Counted from the first letter of the stretch, positions 52,432-61,125 are shown. The stretch: 64,000 bases of DNA from Actinomycetospora termitidis (GCF_030286555.1 NZ_JASVWF010000003.1:744001-808000), one strand, 5' to 3'. Notes: a model not told the origin generated them from the sequence alone. A program made the numbers and translations.

Positions 52432-52528
52432 CACCTTGTCGCGGCCTCCCGCCCGTCAACCGCCACCTTGTCGCTGGGATTCACAGCGACAAGGTGCGCC
52501 CGGGGCGTGAAAATCCCACGACAAGGTG
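52432..52528. repeat. Nested-hairpin element, copy C
   Basis: Third copy of the element, 12.5 kb from copies A and B. Outer arms CACCTTGTCGCGG (52432-52444) and CCACGACAAGGTG (52516-52528) pair with one mismatch, which is a wobble pair on the other strand. The inner hairpin is a perfect 13-bp stem, CACCTTGTCGCTG and CAGCGACAAGGTG (52464-52476, 52484-52496), with a 7-base loop. It starts 46 bp past the stop of the minus-strand acyl-CoA oxidase gene. Confidence 0.75.
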
Positions 52529-52573
52529 CGACGCCGGAGGCGCGCCGTCCGCCGCCGAGCGGTCTCGGCCGGC

Positions 52574-54601
52574 CTACAACGAGTCGGCGTGGGCGATGGC
52601 CTCCTCCTGACGACGGGTCTCCTCGCCGGTGGCGATCGGCGCGCCGATCCAGTGCTCGGGAATGCCGAACGCGTCGATCAGCACCCGGGCGTGCGGCCGG
52701 AGGGTGCGGCAGAGCTTGTTGATCTCCGCCGTGATCGCCTTCGACCGCGCGGCCGAGATGCGGCCGTGCTCGAGGAACCAGCCCTTGTCGTCCTCGATGA
52801 CCGACAGCGCGTACAGGTCGCAGACCGACCGCATGAGCTCCTGCGCGGTCGGGTCGGTCTCGGCGTCGCAGGCCCGGTTGAACGCGTCGAGGACCAGCCC
52901 GTCGAGGTGCGTGCGGGCCGCGTGCAGCAGGTGGTCCTGGGCGCGGTTGAAGATGTCGAACGCGCGGTCGGGCGTGACGCCCTTCCCGCGGGCGGGTCGC
53001 AGCCGGCGGACCAGCGAGTCGAGCGTGTGCTCCTCGCGGTCGTCGAGCAGCTTGATCTGCCACGAGGAGTCGAGCACCTCCTCGTCGTCACCCCCCGCCG
53101 CCGCGCCGCGCAGCCGCTCGGCCAGGGCGTGCAGCGAGGTGCGCTCGGCGACGGTGTCGAGCACCTGGTCGGCGACGAAGCGGATCGTGCCGAGCGTGTC
53201 GAGGTGGCCGAAGTCGTCCGCGTAGCCCGAGATCAGGCCCTTGGCCACCAGTTGGAGCAGGACGGTGTTGTCGCCCTCGAAGGTGGTGAACACGTCGGTG
53301 TCGGTGCGCAGCGTGCCGAGGCGGTTCTCCGAGAGGTAACCCTGCCCGCCGCAGGCCTCGCGGCAGACCTGGATGACCTGCGTCGCGTTCCACGTGGAGA
53401 GCGCCTTGATGCCGGCCGCCCGCGACTCGAGCTCGCGCTGGCGCTTCTCGTCCACCGAGCCGCCCGCCTCCCGCTCGGTCTGGATGTCGTGCAGCATCTC
53501 GACGAGCTCGTTCTGGGCGAACCGCAACGCGTAGGTGCGGGCCAGCAGCGGCAGCAGCTTCCGCTGGTGGGCCAGGTAGTCGAGGATCGCGATCTCGCCG
53601 TCGCCGCCCGGGGCCGCGAACTGGCGGCGGGCCTCGCCGTACCGGATCGCGATCGTGAGGGCCAGCTGCGCGGCACCGACCGCCGAGCCGGAGACGCTGA
53701 TCCGGCCGCGCACCAGGGCGCCGAGCATCGTGAAGAAGCGCCGGTTCTCGCTCTCGATCGAGCTCGAGTAGGTGCCGTCCGCCGCGACCGTCCCGTAGCG
53801 GTCGAGGAGGTTCTCGCGTGGGACGCGGACGCCGCGGAAGGCGAGCCGGCCGTTGTCGACGCCGTTCAGGCCCTCCTTGTGCCCGTCGTCGGTGATCTCG
53901 ACGCCCGGCAGGACGGTCCCGTCCTCGTCGCGCAGGGGCACCAGGACGGCGTGCACCCCGTGCCGCGTCGGCGCCTCGCCCTCCGGCGCGGACCACAGCT
54001 GCACGAACACCGCGGCCATCCGGCCGTCGCGGGCGGCGTTGCCGATGTAGTCCTTGCGCGCCGACTCGGTGGGGGTGTCGACGACGAACTCCTGCGTCGC
54101 CGGGTCGTACGTCGCGGTGGTGTGCACCGACTGGACGTCCGAGCCGTGCCCGGTCTCGGTCATGCCGAAGCAGCCCGGCAACGACAGGTCCATCACCGAC
54201 GGCAGGTAGCGCGCGTGCTGCTCGGCGTTGCCCAGGGCCTGGATCGCGCCGCCGAACAGGCCCCACTGCACCCCGCTCTTGACCTGCAGCGAGAGGTCGG
54301 CGAACGCGAGCATCTCGAAGGAGACGACCGAGCCGCCGATGTCGCCGCGGCCGCCGACCGCCGTCGGGAAGCCGTGCACGGCGTGCCCGTCGGCCGCGAG
54401 CTGCCCGAGCATCTCCCACACCCGGGCGCGGTAGGTCTCGGCGTCGGTCCCGGGCTCGACGCGCAGCTCGGCGAAGTCGTCACGGGCACGGATCTCGTCG
54501 CGCAGCCAGGACCAGCGCCCGTCGAGGGCGTGCCGGACCGCGTCGACCGTCGTGGGCGACACGTCGGAGGGCGACGGGGGGACGGAGAGCGGAGCGGCCA
54601 T
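52574..54601 (-). CDS. Acyl-CoA oxidase/dehydrogenase family protein
   Basis: A 675-residue flavoprotein whose length fits acyl-CoA oxidase rather than dehydrogenase (about 400). N-terminal extension, then CFGMTETGHGSDVQSVHTTATYD in the middle domain, the FAD-contacting GGDGEIAILDYLAHQRKLLP and REACGGQGYLSENRLGTLRTDTDVFTTFEGDN with the catalytic glutamate in FEGDN, and an ACOX-type C-terminal helical domain. It would oxidise long-chain acyl-CoA using oxygen or an electron transfer protein. The ATG at 54601 is 18 bp from a TetR-type palindrome, so the gene is probably controlled by the nearby TetR regulator. Confidence 0.88.
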   Translation of the reverse strand: MAAPLSVPPSPSDVSPTTVDAVRHALDGRWSWLRDEIRARDDFAELRVEPGTDAETYRARVWEMLGQLAADGHAVHGFPTAVGGRGDIGGSVVSFEMLAFADLSLQVKSGVQWGLFGGAIQALGNAEQHARYLPSVMDLSLPGCFGMTETGHGSDVQSVHTTATYDPATQEFVVDTPTESARKDYIGNAARDGRMAAVFVQLWSAPEGEAPTRHGVHAVLVPLRDEDGTVLPGVEITDDGHKEGLNGVDNGRLAFRGVRVPRENLLDRYGTVAADGTYSSSIESENRRFFTMLGALVRGRISVSGSAVGAAQLALTIAIRYGEARRQFAAPGGDGEIAILDYLAHQRKLLPLLARTYALRFAQNELVEMLHDIQTEREAGGSVDEKRQRELESRAAGIKALSTWNATQVIQVCREACGGQGYLSENRLGTLRTDTDVFTTFEGDNTVLLQLVAKGLISGYADDFGHLDTLGTIRFVADQVLDTVAERTSLHALAERLRGAAAGGDDEEVLDSSWQIKLLDDREEHTLDSLVRRLRPARGKGVTPDRAFDIFNRAQDHLLHAARTHLDGLVLDAFNRACDAETDPTAQELMRSVCDLYALSVIEDDKGWFLEHGRISAARSKAITAEINKLCRTLRPHARVLIDAFGIPEHWIGAPIATGEETRRQEEAIAHADSL

Positions 54602-54619
54602 CGGGGGCCTCCTCAGAAG

Positions 54620-54633
54620 TTACTCACGAGTAA
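54620..54633. promoter_or_regulatory. TetR-type operator palindrome before the acyl-CoA oxidase
   Basis: TTACTC-AC-GAGTAA is a perfect 6-bp inverted repeat just upstream of the acyl-CoA oxidase start. TTACTN-type palindromes are reported for TetR regulators of fatty-acid genes in actinobacteria. A related sequence TACTTTCGGGTAAC lies at 55469-55482 near the TetR and thiolase starts. Confidence 0.55.
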
Positions 54634-54700
54634 TAACGCCTGATCCCGTTGTACCCCGATGGGCGGAGTACCCATCCGCACGGTGGGCGGCGTCACCGGA

Positions 54701-55459
54701 TCAGGCGGACGCGGCCGAGGAGTTCACGGTGCGGTCGAGCCCGCCCCACGCCAGGTCGGCGATCTCCTCGGTGATGACCTCGCGCGCGACCTCGGGACGC
54801 GAGGTGAGCCAGTGGTCCCCGACCGAGCGCACCATGCCGACGACGGCGTGCCCCCAGGTGACGGCGGGCGCCGGGTCACGTCCCTGCCGGTGCAGCTCGG
54901 TCGAGATGATCCCGCCGACGTGGTCCCCGATGAACGACGTGAGGTCGCCCACGAAGTCGCCGTCGCCGGCCCCCACGGTGCGCTCGGAGCCCGGCGGGCG
55001 CATCACGTAGCGGTAGATGTCCGGATCGCGCTCGATCAGGACCAGGTAGGCGTCGATGCCCTTGCGCAGGATCTGCTCCGGCGGACCGGCCACGCGCATC
55101 GCCTCGGCGACCTGCGCGACGATCACCGCGCCCACCCGCTCGCACACGGCCTGGTACAGGTCGAACTTGTCGGCGAAGTGCCGGTAGACGACCGTCTTCG
55201 AGGTGCGCGCCTGCGCCGCGACCTGGCTCATGCCCACGTCGGGCCCGTGCTGGCGGATCGCGACGATCGTGGCCAGCGTCAGCTCCGTGCGACGCGCCCG
55301 CCGGTGCTCGTCCCACCGGCTGGAACGTTTGTCGCGGCGGGGCGGAGGGGCAGTGCTCCCCTCACCGCCGGCGGCATCGTCGGTCGACGAGGACCGGCGG
55401 CCGCCGCGCGGCTGCCCCTCGTCCTCGTGACGATGCGGACGTCGACTCACGGCACCCAC
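54701..55459 (-). CDS. TetR-family regulator of fatty-acid genes
   Basis: A 252-residue TetR regulator. A long arginine-rich, glutamine-poor N-terminal extension (about 60 residues) precedes the helix-turn-helix (TLATIVAIRQHGPDVGMSQVAAQARTSKTVVYRHF contains the DNA-recognition helix) and a ligand-binding C-terminal domain (RKGIDAYLVLIERDPDIYRYVM). It lies between the acyl-CoA oxidase and the thiolase-FabG4-dehydratase operon, both with palindromes at their promoters. The start may be GTG 55459 or 55450. Ligand is probably acyl-CoA, by analogy. Confidence 0.82.
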   Translation of the reverse strand: MGAVSRRPHRHEDEGQPRGGRRSSSTDDAAGGEGSTAPPPRRDKRSSRWDEHRRARRTELTLATIVAIRQHGPDVGMSQVAAQARTSKTVVYRHFADKFDLYQAVCERVGAVIVAQVAEAMRVAGPPEQILRKGIDAYLVLIERDPDIYRYVMRPPGSERTVGAGDGDFVGDLTSFIGDHVGGIISTELHRQGRDPAPAVTWGHAVVGMVRSVGDHWLTSRPEVAREVITEEIADLAWGGLDRTVNSSAASA

Positions 55460-55468
55460 GGTACCTGC

Positions 55469-55482
55469 TACTTTCGGGTAAC
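55469..55482. promoter_or_regulatory. Degenerate TetR-type operator before TetR and thiolase
   Basis: TACTTTCGGGTAAC (complement GTTACCCGAAAGTA) resembles the TTACTC-N2-GAGTAA palindrome at 54620 with imperfect arms. Its location in the short gap between the divergent TetR and thiolase genes suggests shared autoregulation and control of the beta-oxidation operon. Confidence 0.4.
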
Positions 55483-55507
55483 GAAGCCCAGTCCCCTGGA
55501 GGAACCC

Positions 55508-56797
55508 ATGGCCAGCCCCCGTCGCGCGGCGGTCGTCGGCGCCAACCGCATCCCCTTCGCCCGTTCCAACGGAGCCTACGCGCGCGCCTCGAACCAGGAC
55601 ATGCTCACCGCGGCGCTCGACGGGCTCGTCGCCCGCTTCGGGCTGACCGAGGAGCGGATGGGCGAGGTCGTCGCCGGAGCCGTGCTCAAGCACAGCCGCG
55701 ACTTCAACCTCACCCGCGAGGCCGTCCTCGGCTCGCGGCTGTCCGCCGCCACGCCGACCTACGACGTCCAGCAGGCCTGCGGGACGGGGCTCGAGGCCGC
55801 GATCCTCGTCGCCAACAAGATCGCCCTCGGGCAGGTCGAGGTCGGGATCGCCGGTGGCGTGGACACCACCTCCGACGCCCCGATCGCGGTGAACGACGAC
55901 CTGCGCGAGGTCCTCCTCGAGGCCAACCGCGCGAAGTCCACCGCCGGCGTCGTCAAGGCCCTCGCCGGCCTGCGCCCCGGCCAGATCGTCCCGGAGATCC
56001 CGGCCAACCGGGAGCCGCGCACCGGGATGGCGATGGGCGAGCACGCCGCCATCACCGCCGCGCACTGGGGCATCGAGCGGACCGCGCAGGACGAGCTGAC
56101 CGCGCTGTCGCACCAGAACCTCGCGAAGGCCTACGACGCCGGGTTCTTCGACGACCTCATGACGCCGTTCCTCGGCGTCACGAAGGACAACAACCTGCGC
56201 GCCGACTCGACCGTCGAGAAGCTCGGCAAGCTCAAGCCGGTCTTCTTCCCGGCCGGCGGGGACAAGGCCGAGGCCACGATGACGGCGGGCAACTCCACCC
56301 CGCTGACCGACGGCGCGGCCACCGTCCTGCTGGCCAGCGACGAGTGGGCCGCCGAGCGCGGCCTGCCGGTGCTGGCGCACCTCGTGGACGCCGAGACCGC
56401 CGCGGTCGACTACGTCCACGGCGACGAGGGCCTGCTCATGGCGCCGGCCTACGCGGTGCCGCGCCTGCTCGAGCGCAACGGCCTGACGCTGCAGGACTTC
56501 GACCTCTACGAGATCCACGAGGCCTTCGCCTCGACCGTGCTCGCCACGCTCGCCGCGTGGGAGAGCCCCCAGTTCTGCAAGGAGCGCCTGGGCCTGGACG
56601 CGCCGCTCGGCTCGATCGACCGCGGCAAGCTCAACGTCCACGGCTCCTCGCTCGCGGCCGGGCACCCGTTCGCCGCGACCGGCGCCCGGATCGTCCCGAC
56701 GCTCGCGAAGACCCTCCACCAGAACGGCGGGGGCCGCGGGCTCATCTCCATCTGCGCGGCCGGCGGCCAGGGCGTCGTCGCCATCCTCGAGGCCTGA
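55508..56797 (+). CDS. Thiolase, FadA2/FadI-like acetyl-CoA acetyltransferase
   Basis: A 429-residue thiolase. Nucleophile Cys91 (VQQACGTGLEAAIL), HEAFASTV and the GHPFAATGARI histidine, and the second cysteine in SICAAGGQGVV. The sequence type matches the mycobacterial FadA2 group, and the next two genes match FabG4 and HtdX in the same order. First gene of a three-gene operon in fatty-acid degradation or modification. The ATG at 55508 has GGAGGAA 6 bp upstream. Confidence 0.9.
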   Translation: MASPRRAAVVGANRIPFARSNGAYARASNQDMLTAALDGLVARFGLTEERMGEVVAGAVLKHSRDFNLTREAVLGSRLSAATPTYDVQQACGTGLEAAILVANKIALGQVEVGIAGGVDTTSDAPIAVNDDLREVLLEANRAKSTAGVVKALAGLRPGQIVPEIPANREPRTGMAMGEHAAITAAHWGIERTAQDELTALSHQNLAKAYDAGFFDDLMTPFLGVTKDNNLRADSTVEKLGKLKPVFFPAGGDKAEATMTAGNSTPLTDGAATVLLASDEWAAERGLPVLAHLVDAETAAVDYVHGDEGLLMAPAYAVPRLLERNGLTLQDFDLYEIHEAFASTVLATLAAWESPQFCKERLGLDAPLGSIDRGKLNVHGSSLAAGHPFAATGARIVPTLAKTLHQNGGGRGLISICAAGGQGVVAILEA

Positions 56798-56811
56798 GAG
56801 AGGTAGAGACA

Positions 56812-58194
56812 ATGTCGCACGACTGGTACTCCGACTTCGTCAACTCGGGCGTCGGCAGGGCGATCGCCGGCAACGTCGGGCTGCCTCCGGTGCCGAAGCT
56901 GCGCCGCTGGGAGCCCGGCCAGCCGCTGCTCTCCGGGGCCGCGCTGCTCGGGACCGCGACGGCGAACGGGCGGGTGGCCAAGGTCGTCCGCGCGGTACTC
57001 GCCGACGCCGCCGTAGAGGTGCACGAGGACCCGGCCGCCCCGATCGGCGGTGGCTCGTCGACGTCCAAGGTCGCCGCCGCCGTGCTCGACGCGACCGGAC
57101 TGTCGAGCCCCCGGGACCTCGCCGCGGTCCAGCAGTTCCTCACGCCGGTGATGCGCCGGGTCGGGCCGTCCGGACGCATCCTCGTGATCGGGGACGTCCC
57201 GGCCGCGGCCGAGCGACCCGCCGTCCGCGCGGCCCGGCGGTCGCTCGAGGGCCTGGTCCGCTCCGCGGCCAAGGAGGCGCGCTACGGCGCCACGGTCAAC
57301 CTCGTGCACGTCGCGGACGGCGCCGAGAACGACCTCGAGTCGACGCTCCGGTTCTTCCTCTCCAGCCGTTCGGCGTTCGTCGACGGCCAGCGCCTCGACG
57401 TCGGGACGGTGCCGGGCTACGCCGGCTCGTCGGCCGGCACCGACTGGGACCACCCGGTCACCGGCAAGGTCGCCGTCGTCACCGGGGCCGCCCGCGGCAT
57501 CGGGCGCACCGTGGCGCAGACCCTGGCCCGCGACGGCGCGACCGTCGTGGCCGTCGACGTCCCCTCCGCGGGCGACGCGCTGGCCCACACGGCGAACGAC
57601 GTCGGCGGCACCGCGCTGCAGCTCGACATCACGAACGACGGTGCCGGCGAGGCCATCCTCGAGCACTGCCGTCGGCACGGCGGCGTGGACATCGTGGTGC
57701 ACAACGCCGGCATCACCCGCGACAAGCTGCTCGCGAACCAGGACACCGACCGCTGGAACTCGGTCATCGACGTGAACCTCAACTCGCAGCTCGCGATCAA
57801 CGACGTGCTGCTGGCCTCGTCCGACGACGACGGGTTCCACCGGGGCGGGCGCATCGTCACCGTCTCCTCGATGGCGGGCATCGCCGGCAACCGCGGGCAG
57901 ACCTCGTACGGCGCCTCGAAGGCCGGCGTCATCGGCCTCGTCGAGGCCACCGCGCCGCTGCTCGCCGCCAAGGACGCGACCATCAACGCCGTCGCGCCCG
58001 GGTTCATCGAGACGGCGATGACCGCGGCGATGCCGGTCGGCACGCGCGAGGCGGGCCGGCGACTGTCGTCGCTGACCCAGGGCGGCCTGCCGGTCGACGT
58101 CGCCGAGACGATCGCCTGGTTCGCCCAGGGCGCCTCGTACGCGATCAACGGTCAGGTGCTGCGCGTCGACGGCCAGAACTACCTGGGGGCCTGA
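56812..58194 (+). CDS. fabG4: FabG4-type 3-oxoacyl reductase (high-molecular-weight FabG)
   Basis: A 460-residue reductase, long for FabG (about 250). The C-terminal SDR domain is at about 210-460 with GAARGIG, NAGITRD, SSMAGIAGNRGQTSYGASK (catalytic Ser, Tyr, Lys) and VDGQNY. The N-terminal about 200 residues form a degenerate flavodoxin-like SDR domain (AAKEARYGATVNLVHV) without the catalytic residues, as in M. tuberculosis FabG4 (Rv0242c). It reduces 3-oxoacyl-CoA with NADH. It lies 14 bp after the thiolase and 2 bp before the dehydratase gene. Confidence 0.92.
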   Translation: MSHDWYSDFVNSGVGRAIAGNVGLPPVPKLRRWEPGQPLLSGAALLGTATANGRVAKVVRAVLADAAVEVHEDPAAPIGGGSSTSKVAAAVLDATGLSSPRDLAAVQQFLTPVMRRVGPSGRILVIGDVPAAAERPAVRAARRSLEGLVRSAAKEARYGATVNLVHVADGAENDLESTLRFFLSSRSAFVDGQRLDVGTVPGYAGSSAGTDWDHPVTGKVAVVTGAARGIGRTVAQTLARDGATVVAVDVPSAGDALAHTANDVGGTALQLDITNDGAGEAILEHCRRHGGVDIVVHNAGITRDKLLANQDTDRWNSVIDVNLNSQLAINDVLLASSDDDGFHRGGRIVTVSSMAGIAGNRGQTSYGASKAGVIGLVEATAPLLAAKDATINAVAPGFIETAMTAAMPVGTREAGRRLSSLTQGGLPVDVAETIAWFAQGASYAINGQVLRVDGQNYLGA

Positions 58195-58196
58195 GC

Positions 58197-59051
58197 ATGC
58201 CCACCGAGACCCTCGACAGTGCCCCGACCCTCGGGGCGCTCTACGGCCGGGCACTGCTCACGGCGCGCTCGGGCGGGGACACCCTGCCCGACCGCACGCT
58301 CGAGCTCGTCAACGCGACGATCGACGCGGACGCGGTGGCGGACTACGCGCACGTGTGCGGGTTCCGGGTGGGCGGCGAGCTGCCGATCACCTACCCGCAC
58401 ATGCTCGCCTTCCCGCTGCAGATGCGGCTGATGACCGACCGCGAGTTCCCGCTGCCCGCCCCGGGCATGGTGCACCTGCGCAACGTCATCACCCGGGAGC
58501 AGCCGCTGACGGTCGGCGAGCCGCTGGTGGTGCGGGTGCACGCCGAGCGGCTGGTGGCCCACCCCAAGGGCGCGCAGGTCGACCTCGTCTCCACGGTCGG
58601 AACGCCCGACACCGAGGTCGCCTGGCACTCCCGCTCGACGTACTTCGTGCGCGGCGCCACCGCCGACGAGGCCACCGACGCCGCCCCGCCGGAGCCGGAG
58701 CCGCACGTCGGGGACCGGCCGCACGCGGTGTGGAAGGTCCCCGGCGACATCGGGCGCCGCTACGCCGCGGTGTCCGGCGACGTGAACCCGATCCACGTGA
58801 ACGGGCTCGCGGCCAGGGCGTTCGGGATGCCCGGCACCATCGCGCACGGCATGTGGTCCAAGGCGCGCGTCCTCGCCGCGCTCGCCGGGCGGATCGACGA
58901 GGCCGTCACGGTCGACGCGGTGTTCCGCTCGCCGCTGCGCACCCCGTCGACGGCCTTCCTGTACACGGCCGCTGCGAAGGACGGGTGGGACGCCGCATTG
59001 CGGTCGGCGAAGGGCAAGGACCACCTGCTGCTGACGGTGCGCCCGGCGTAG
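58197..59051 (+). CDS. htdX: MaoC-type (R)-3-hydroxyacyl dehydratase, HtdX-like
   Basis: A 284-residue double hot-dog dehydratase-like protein. The first hot-dog is degenerate (ADYAHVCGFRVGGELPITYPHMLAFPL); the second holds the hydratase-2 motif RRYAAVSGDVNPIHVNGLAAR with Asp and His. It would dehydrate or hydrate 3-hydroxyacyl-CoA. Order thiolase-FabG4-HtdX is conserved with mycobacteria (Rv0243-Rv0241c), supporting the name by synteny. ATG at 58197 is 2 bp from the FabG4 stop. Confidence 0.88.
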   Translation: MPTETLDSAPTLGALYGRALLTARSGGDTLPDRTLELVNATIDADAVADYAHVCGFRVGGELPITYPHMLAFPLQMRLMTDREFPLPAPGMVHLRNVITREQPLTVGEPLVVRVHAERLVAHPKGAQVDLVSTVGTPDTEVAWHSRSTYFVRGATADEATDAAPPEPEPHVGDRPHAVWKVPGDIGRRYAAVSGDVNPIHVNGLAARAFGMPGTIAHGMWSKARVLAALAGRIDEAVTVDAVFRSPLRTPSTAFLYTAAAKDGWDAALRSAKGKDHLLLTVRPA

Positions 59052-59070
59052 GACCCGCCGCTCCGCACGT

Positions 59071-59123
59071 CGAGCGAAGGGCCCCTCCGGTCGGATGGAT
59101 CGACCGGAGGGGCCCTTCGCTCG
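59071..59123. terminator. Perfect 23-bp hairpin terminator
   Basis: Perfect 23-bp arms (59071-59093 and 59101-59123, core GGGCCCCTCCGGTCG) with a 7-base loop, 19 bp after the HtdX stop. It should end the thiolase-fabG4-htdX operon. It lies 49 bp before the start of the next gene, a phosphodiester-glycosidase-like protein. Confidence 0.88.
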
Positions 59124-59172
59124 ACTCGGTTCTTCACCGTGACACCGCAGGTCGCGAGCACGATGTCCGGTC

Positions 59173-60402
59173 GTGACCCCACCCGTTCTCGATCCCACCG
59201 GGACCGAACCGGCCGCACCCGGCGTCGGGACGAGGTGGAGGCGGGCACTCGTCGTGCTCGTCGCCCTGCTCGTGATCCTCGCCGCCGTCGCCACCCCGAG
59301 TCTCGTGCACGCCCTGACCCGCCCCGGTTCGGACACCGTCCCGGCGCGGCTCGCGGAGTGGGGGCGCGACCACGGGCTGGGGCCGGTCGTGACGTGGCTG
59401 GAGTCGGCGCAGTACCAGCTCGACCAGCCGCCGACCGGCGGTGCCCCGGTCGGCGGCATCCCGCACGCCTCCGGCGCGGTCGCCGACCATCCCGGCGGCA
59501 GCCCCGCCCCGCCGCCCCTGCCCGCCCCGGAGGGCCTGGCCCCGCTGCCCGGCGAGGGGCAGTGGCAGACGGTCGTGGCGAGCCCGCACGGTGACGCGGT
59601 CCGCGTCGCCTCCGTCCGGCCGGACGCGCAGCACACGTCGTTCACGGTCGGCGTCCTGTGGATGGACCCGACGCTGGTCCGCGGGGTCCTGCACCCCGGC
59701 ACCGAGGACCCGGGCGGCTCGTGGCCGGTGCCGTCGGAGATCGACGACACCGAGCAGCGCACCGTCGTCGCGGCGTTCTCGGCCGGCTTCCGGCTGCAGG
59801 GCGACAGCCACGGCGGGTGGTTCCTCGACGGGAGGCAGGCCCGCCCGCTCGTCCCCGGCGCGGCCAGCCTCGTCGTGCACCGCGACGGCACCACCGACGT
59901 CGGGGCGTGGGGCAGCGAGGTCGCGATGACCCCCGACGTCACGGCGGTACGCCAGAACCTCGTCCCGCTGGTCGACCACGGCGTCGTGAACCCGACCTGC
60001 GCCACCGGCGGCACCGCGGAGTGGGGCTCGACGGTCGGGCAGGCGGCCTACATCAACCGCTCCGCCTTCGGGGTCACCGCGACCGGCGCGGAGGTCTACG
60101 TCGGCGGCCCCGCCCTGTCGGTGTGCACGCTCGGCCAGATCCTGCGCAGCGCCGGCGTGGTCCGCGGCATGGAGCTCGACATCAACCCGGCGTGGGTCTC
60201 CGGGGCCTACTTCCACCCGACCGGCCGGCCCCGGCCCGACGCGTTCCAGCTCTTCCCGGGTGAGCAGGTCGGGGCGCAGCACTACCTGCAGACCTCGAGT
60301 CGCGACTTCCTGTCGTTCGACCTGCGCACGATCGCCGACACCGCGGACGCCCCACCCTCGACGCAGCACCACCGGCACGCGTCGTCGAAGCACCACGCGT
60401 AG
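59173..60402 (+). CDS. Phosphodiester-glycosidase (NAGPA)-like membrane-anchored protein
   Basis: A 409-residue protein with a single N-terminal membrane anchor or uncleaved signal (RRALVVLVALLVILAAVATP) at about 25-45, then a proline-rich linker and the NAGPA-type domain (about 130-390): AAFSAGFRLQ, GGWFLDGRQARPL, and a late GMELDINPAWVSGAYFH with the catalytic-type aspartate. A histidine-rich tail (HHRHASSKHH) ends it. It would act outside the membrane on phosphodiester-linked sugars. The GTG at 59173 is the only reasonable start. Second member of this family in the window. Confidence 0.82.
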   Translation: MTPPVLDPTGTEPAAPGVGTRWRRALVVLVALLVILAAVATPSLVHALTRPGSDTVPARLAEWGRDHGLGPVVTWLESAQYQLDQPPTGGAPVGGIPHASGAVADHPGGSPAPPPLPAPEGLAPLPGEGQWQTVVASPHGDAVRVASVRPDAQHTSFTVGVLWMDPTLVRGVLHPGTEDPGGSWPVPSEIDDTEQRTVVAAFSAGFRLQGDSHGGWFLDGRQARPLVPGAASLVVHRDGTTDVGAWGSEVAMTPDVTAVRQNLVPLVDHGVVNPTCATGGTAEWGSTVGQAAYINRSAFGVTATGAEVYVGGPALSVCTLGQILRSAGVVRGMELDINPAWVSGAYFHPTGRPRPDAFQLFPGEQVGAQHYLQTSSRDFLSFDLRTIADTADAPPSTQHHRHASSKHHA

Positions 60403-60408
60403 GCACCG

Positions 60409-60433
60409 CAGACATGGGATGACAGGATGTCTG
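60409..60433. promoter_or_regulatory. GntR self-operator spanning the start codon
   Basis: CAGACAT (60409-60415) and ATGTCTG (60427-60433) are perfect inverted 7-mers with 11 bases between them; the right arm begins at the ATG start codon of the GntR gene itself. Binding would block both transcription and translation start. Confidence 0.55.
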
Positions 60434-61125
60434 GCGTGCCGCTGGAGAACCCGCGACGCGCGAGCGTCATCGGTGACGTGATCACCCAGCTGGAGGCGAT
60501 GGTCGTCTCCGGCGAGTGGCCGGTGGGCACCCGTATCCCACCGGAGCCGGAGCTCGTGACCGCGCTCGGCGTCGGGCGCAACTCGATCCGCGAGGCGGTC
60601 CGGGCGCTCGCCCACAGCGGGATGCTCGAGGTCCGCCAGGGCACCGGCACGTGGGTCCGGGCCGACTCCGGGCTGGGGGCGGCGCTCGAGCGGTACGTGC
60701 GCCGGGCCGACGCGCGCCACGTCCTCGAGGTGCGCCGCGGGCTGGAGCGGGAGGCCGCGCGACTGGCGGCGACCCACCGCACCGCCGAGGAGCTGGCCGG
60801 ACTCGTCGCGGCCCTGGGCCGGCAGCACGACCTCGCCGGGGCCGGCGACCGGGACGGCTTCGTCCGCGGCGACCTCGAGTTCCACCGCCTCGTGGTCGCG
60901 GCCGCCCACAACCCGGTGCTCGGCGAGCTGCTCGATCACCTCGGCGGAGCCCTGGCCACCGCGATCGAGGTGACGGTCGACGCGCAGCAGGCCGCCGGGG
61001 TCGCTGCCTTCACCGTGCACACCGACCTCGTCGAGGCGATCTCCGCCCGCGACGCCGACGCCGCGGGCGCGGCCTCCGACGCCCTGCTCGACGAGCTGCT
61101 CGCGGTCCTGGACGGTGCACCGTGA
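60427..61125 (+). CDS. GntR/FCD-family regulator
   Basis: A 232-residue GntR/FCD regulator. Winged HTH at about 12-75 (PEPELVTALGVGRNSIREAVRAL), FCD domain after it (GDLEFHRLVVAAAHNPVLGELL). The start is ATG 60427, or GTG 60436. The stop overlaps the start of the MFS gene by 4 bp (GTGA), so regulator and transporter are an operon; FCD members with CynX-type transporters often respond to organic acids or cyanate-like ligands. Confidence 0.9.
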   Translation: MSGVPLENPRRASVIGDVITQLEAMVVSGEWPVGTRIPPEPELVTALGVGRNSIREAVRALAHSGMLEVRQGTGTWVRADSGLGAALERYVRRADARHVLEVRRGLEREAARLAATHRTAEELAGLVAALGRQHDLAGAGDRDGFVRGDLEFHRLVVAAAHNPVLGELLDHLGGALATAIEVTVDAQQAAGVAAFTVHTDLVEAISARDADAAGAASDALLDELLAVLDGAP

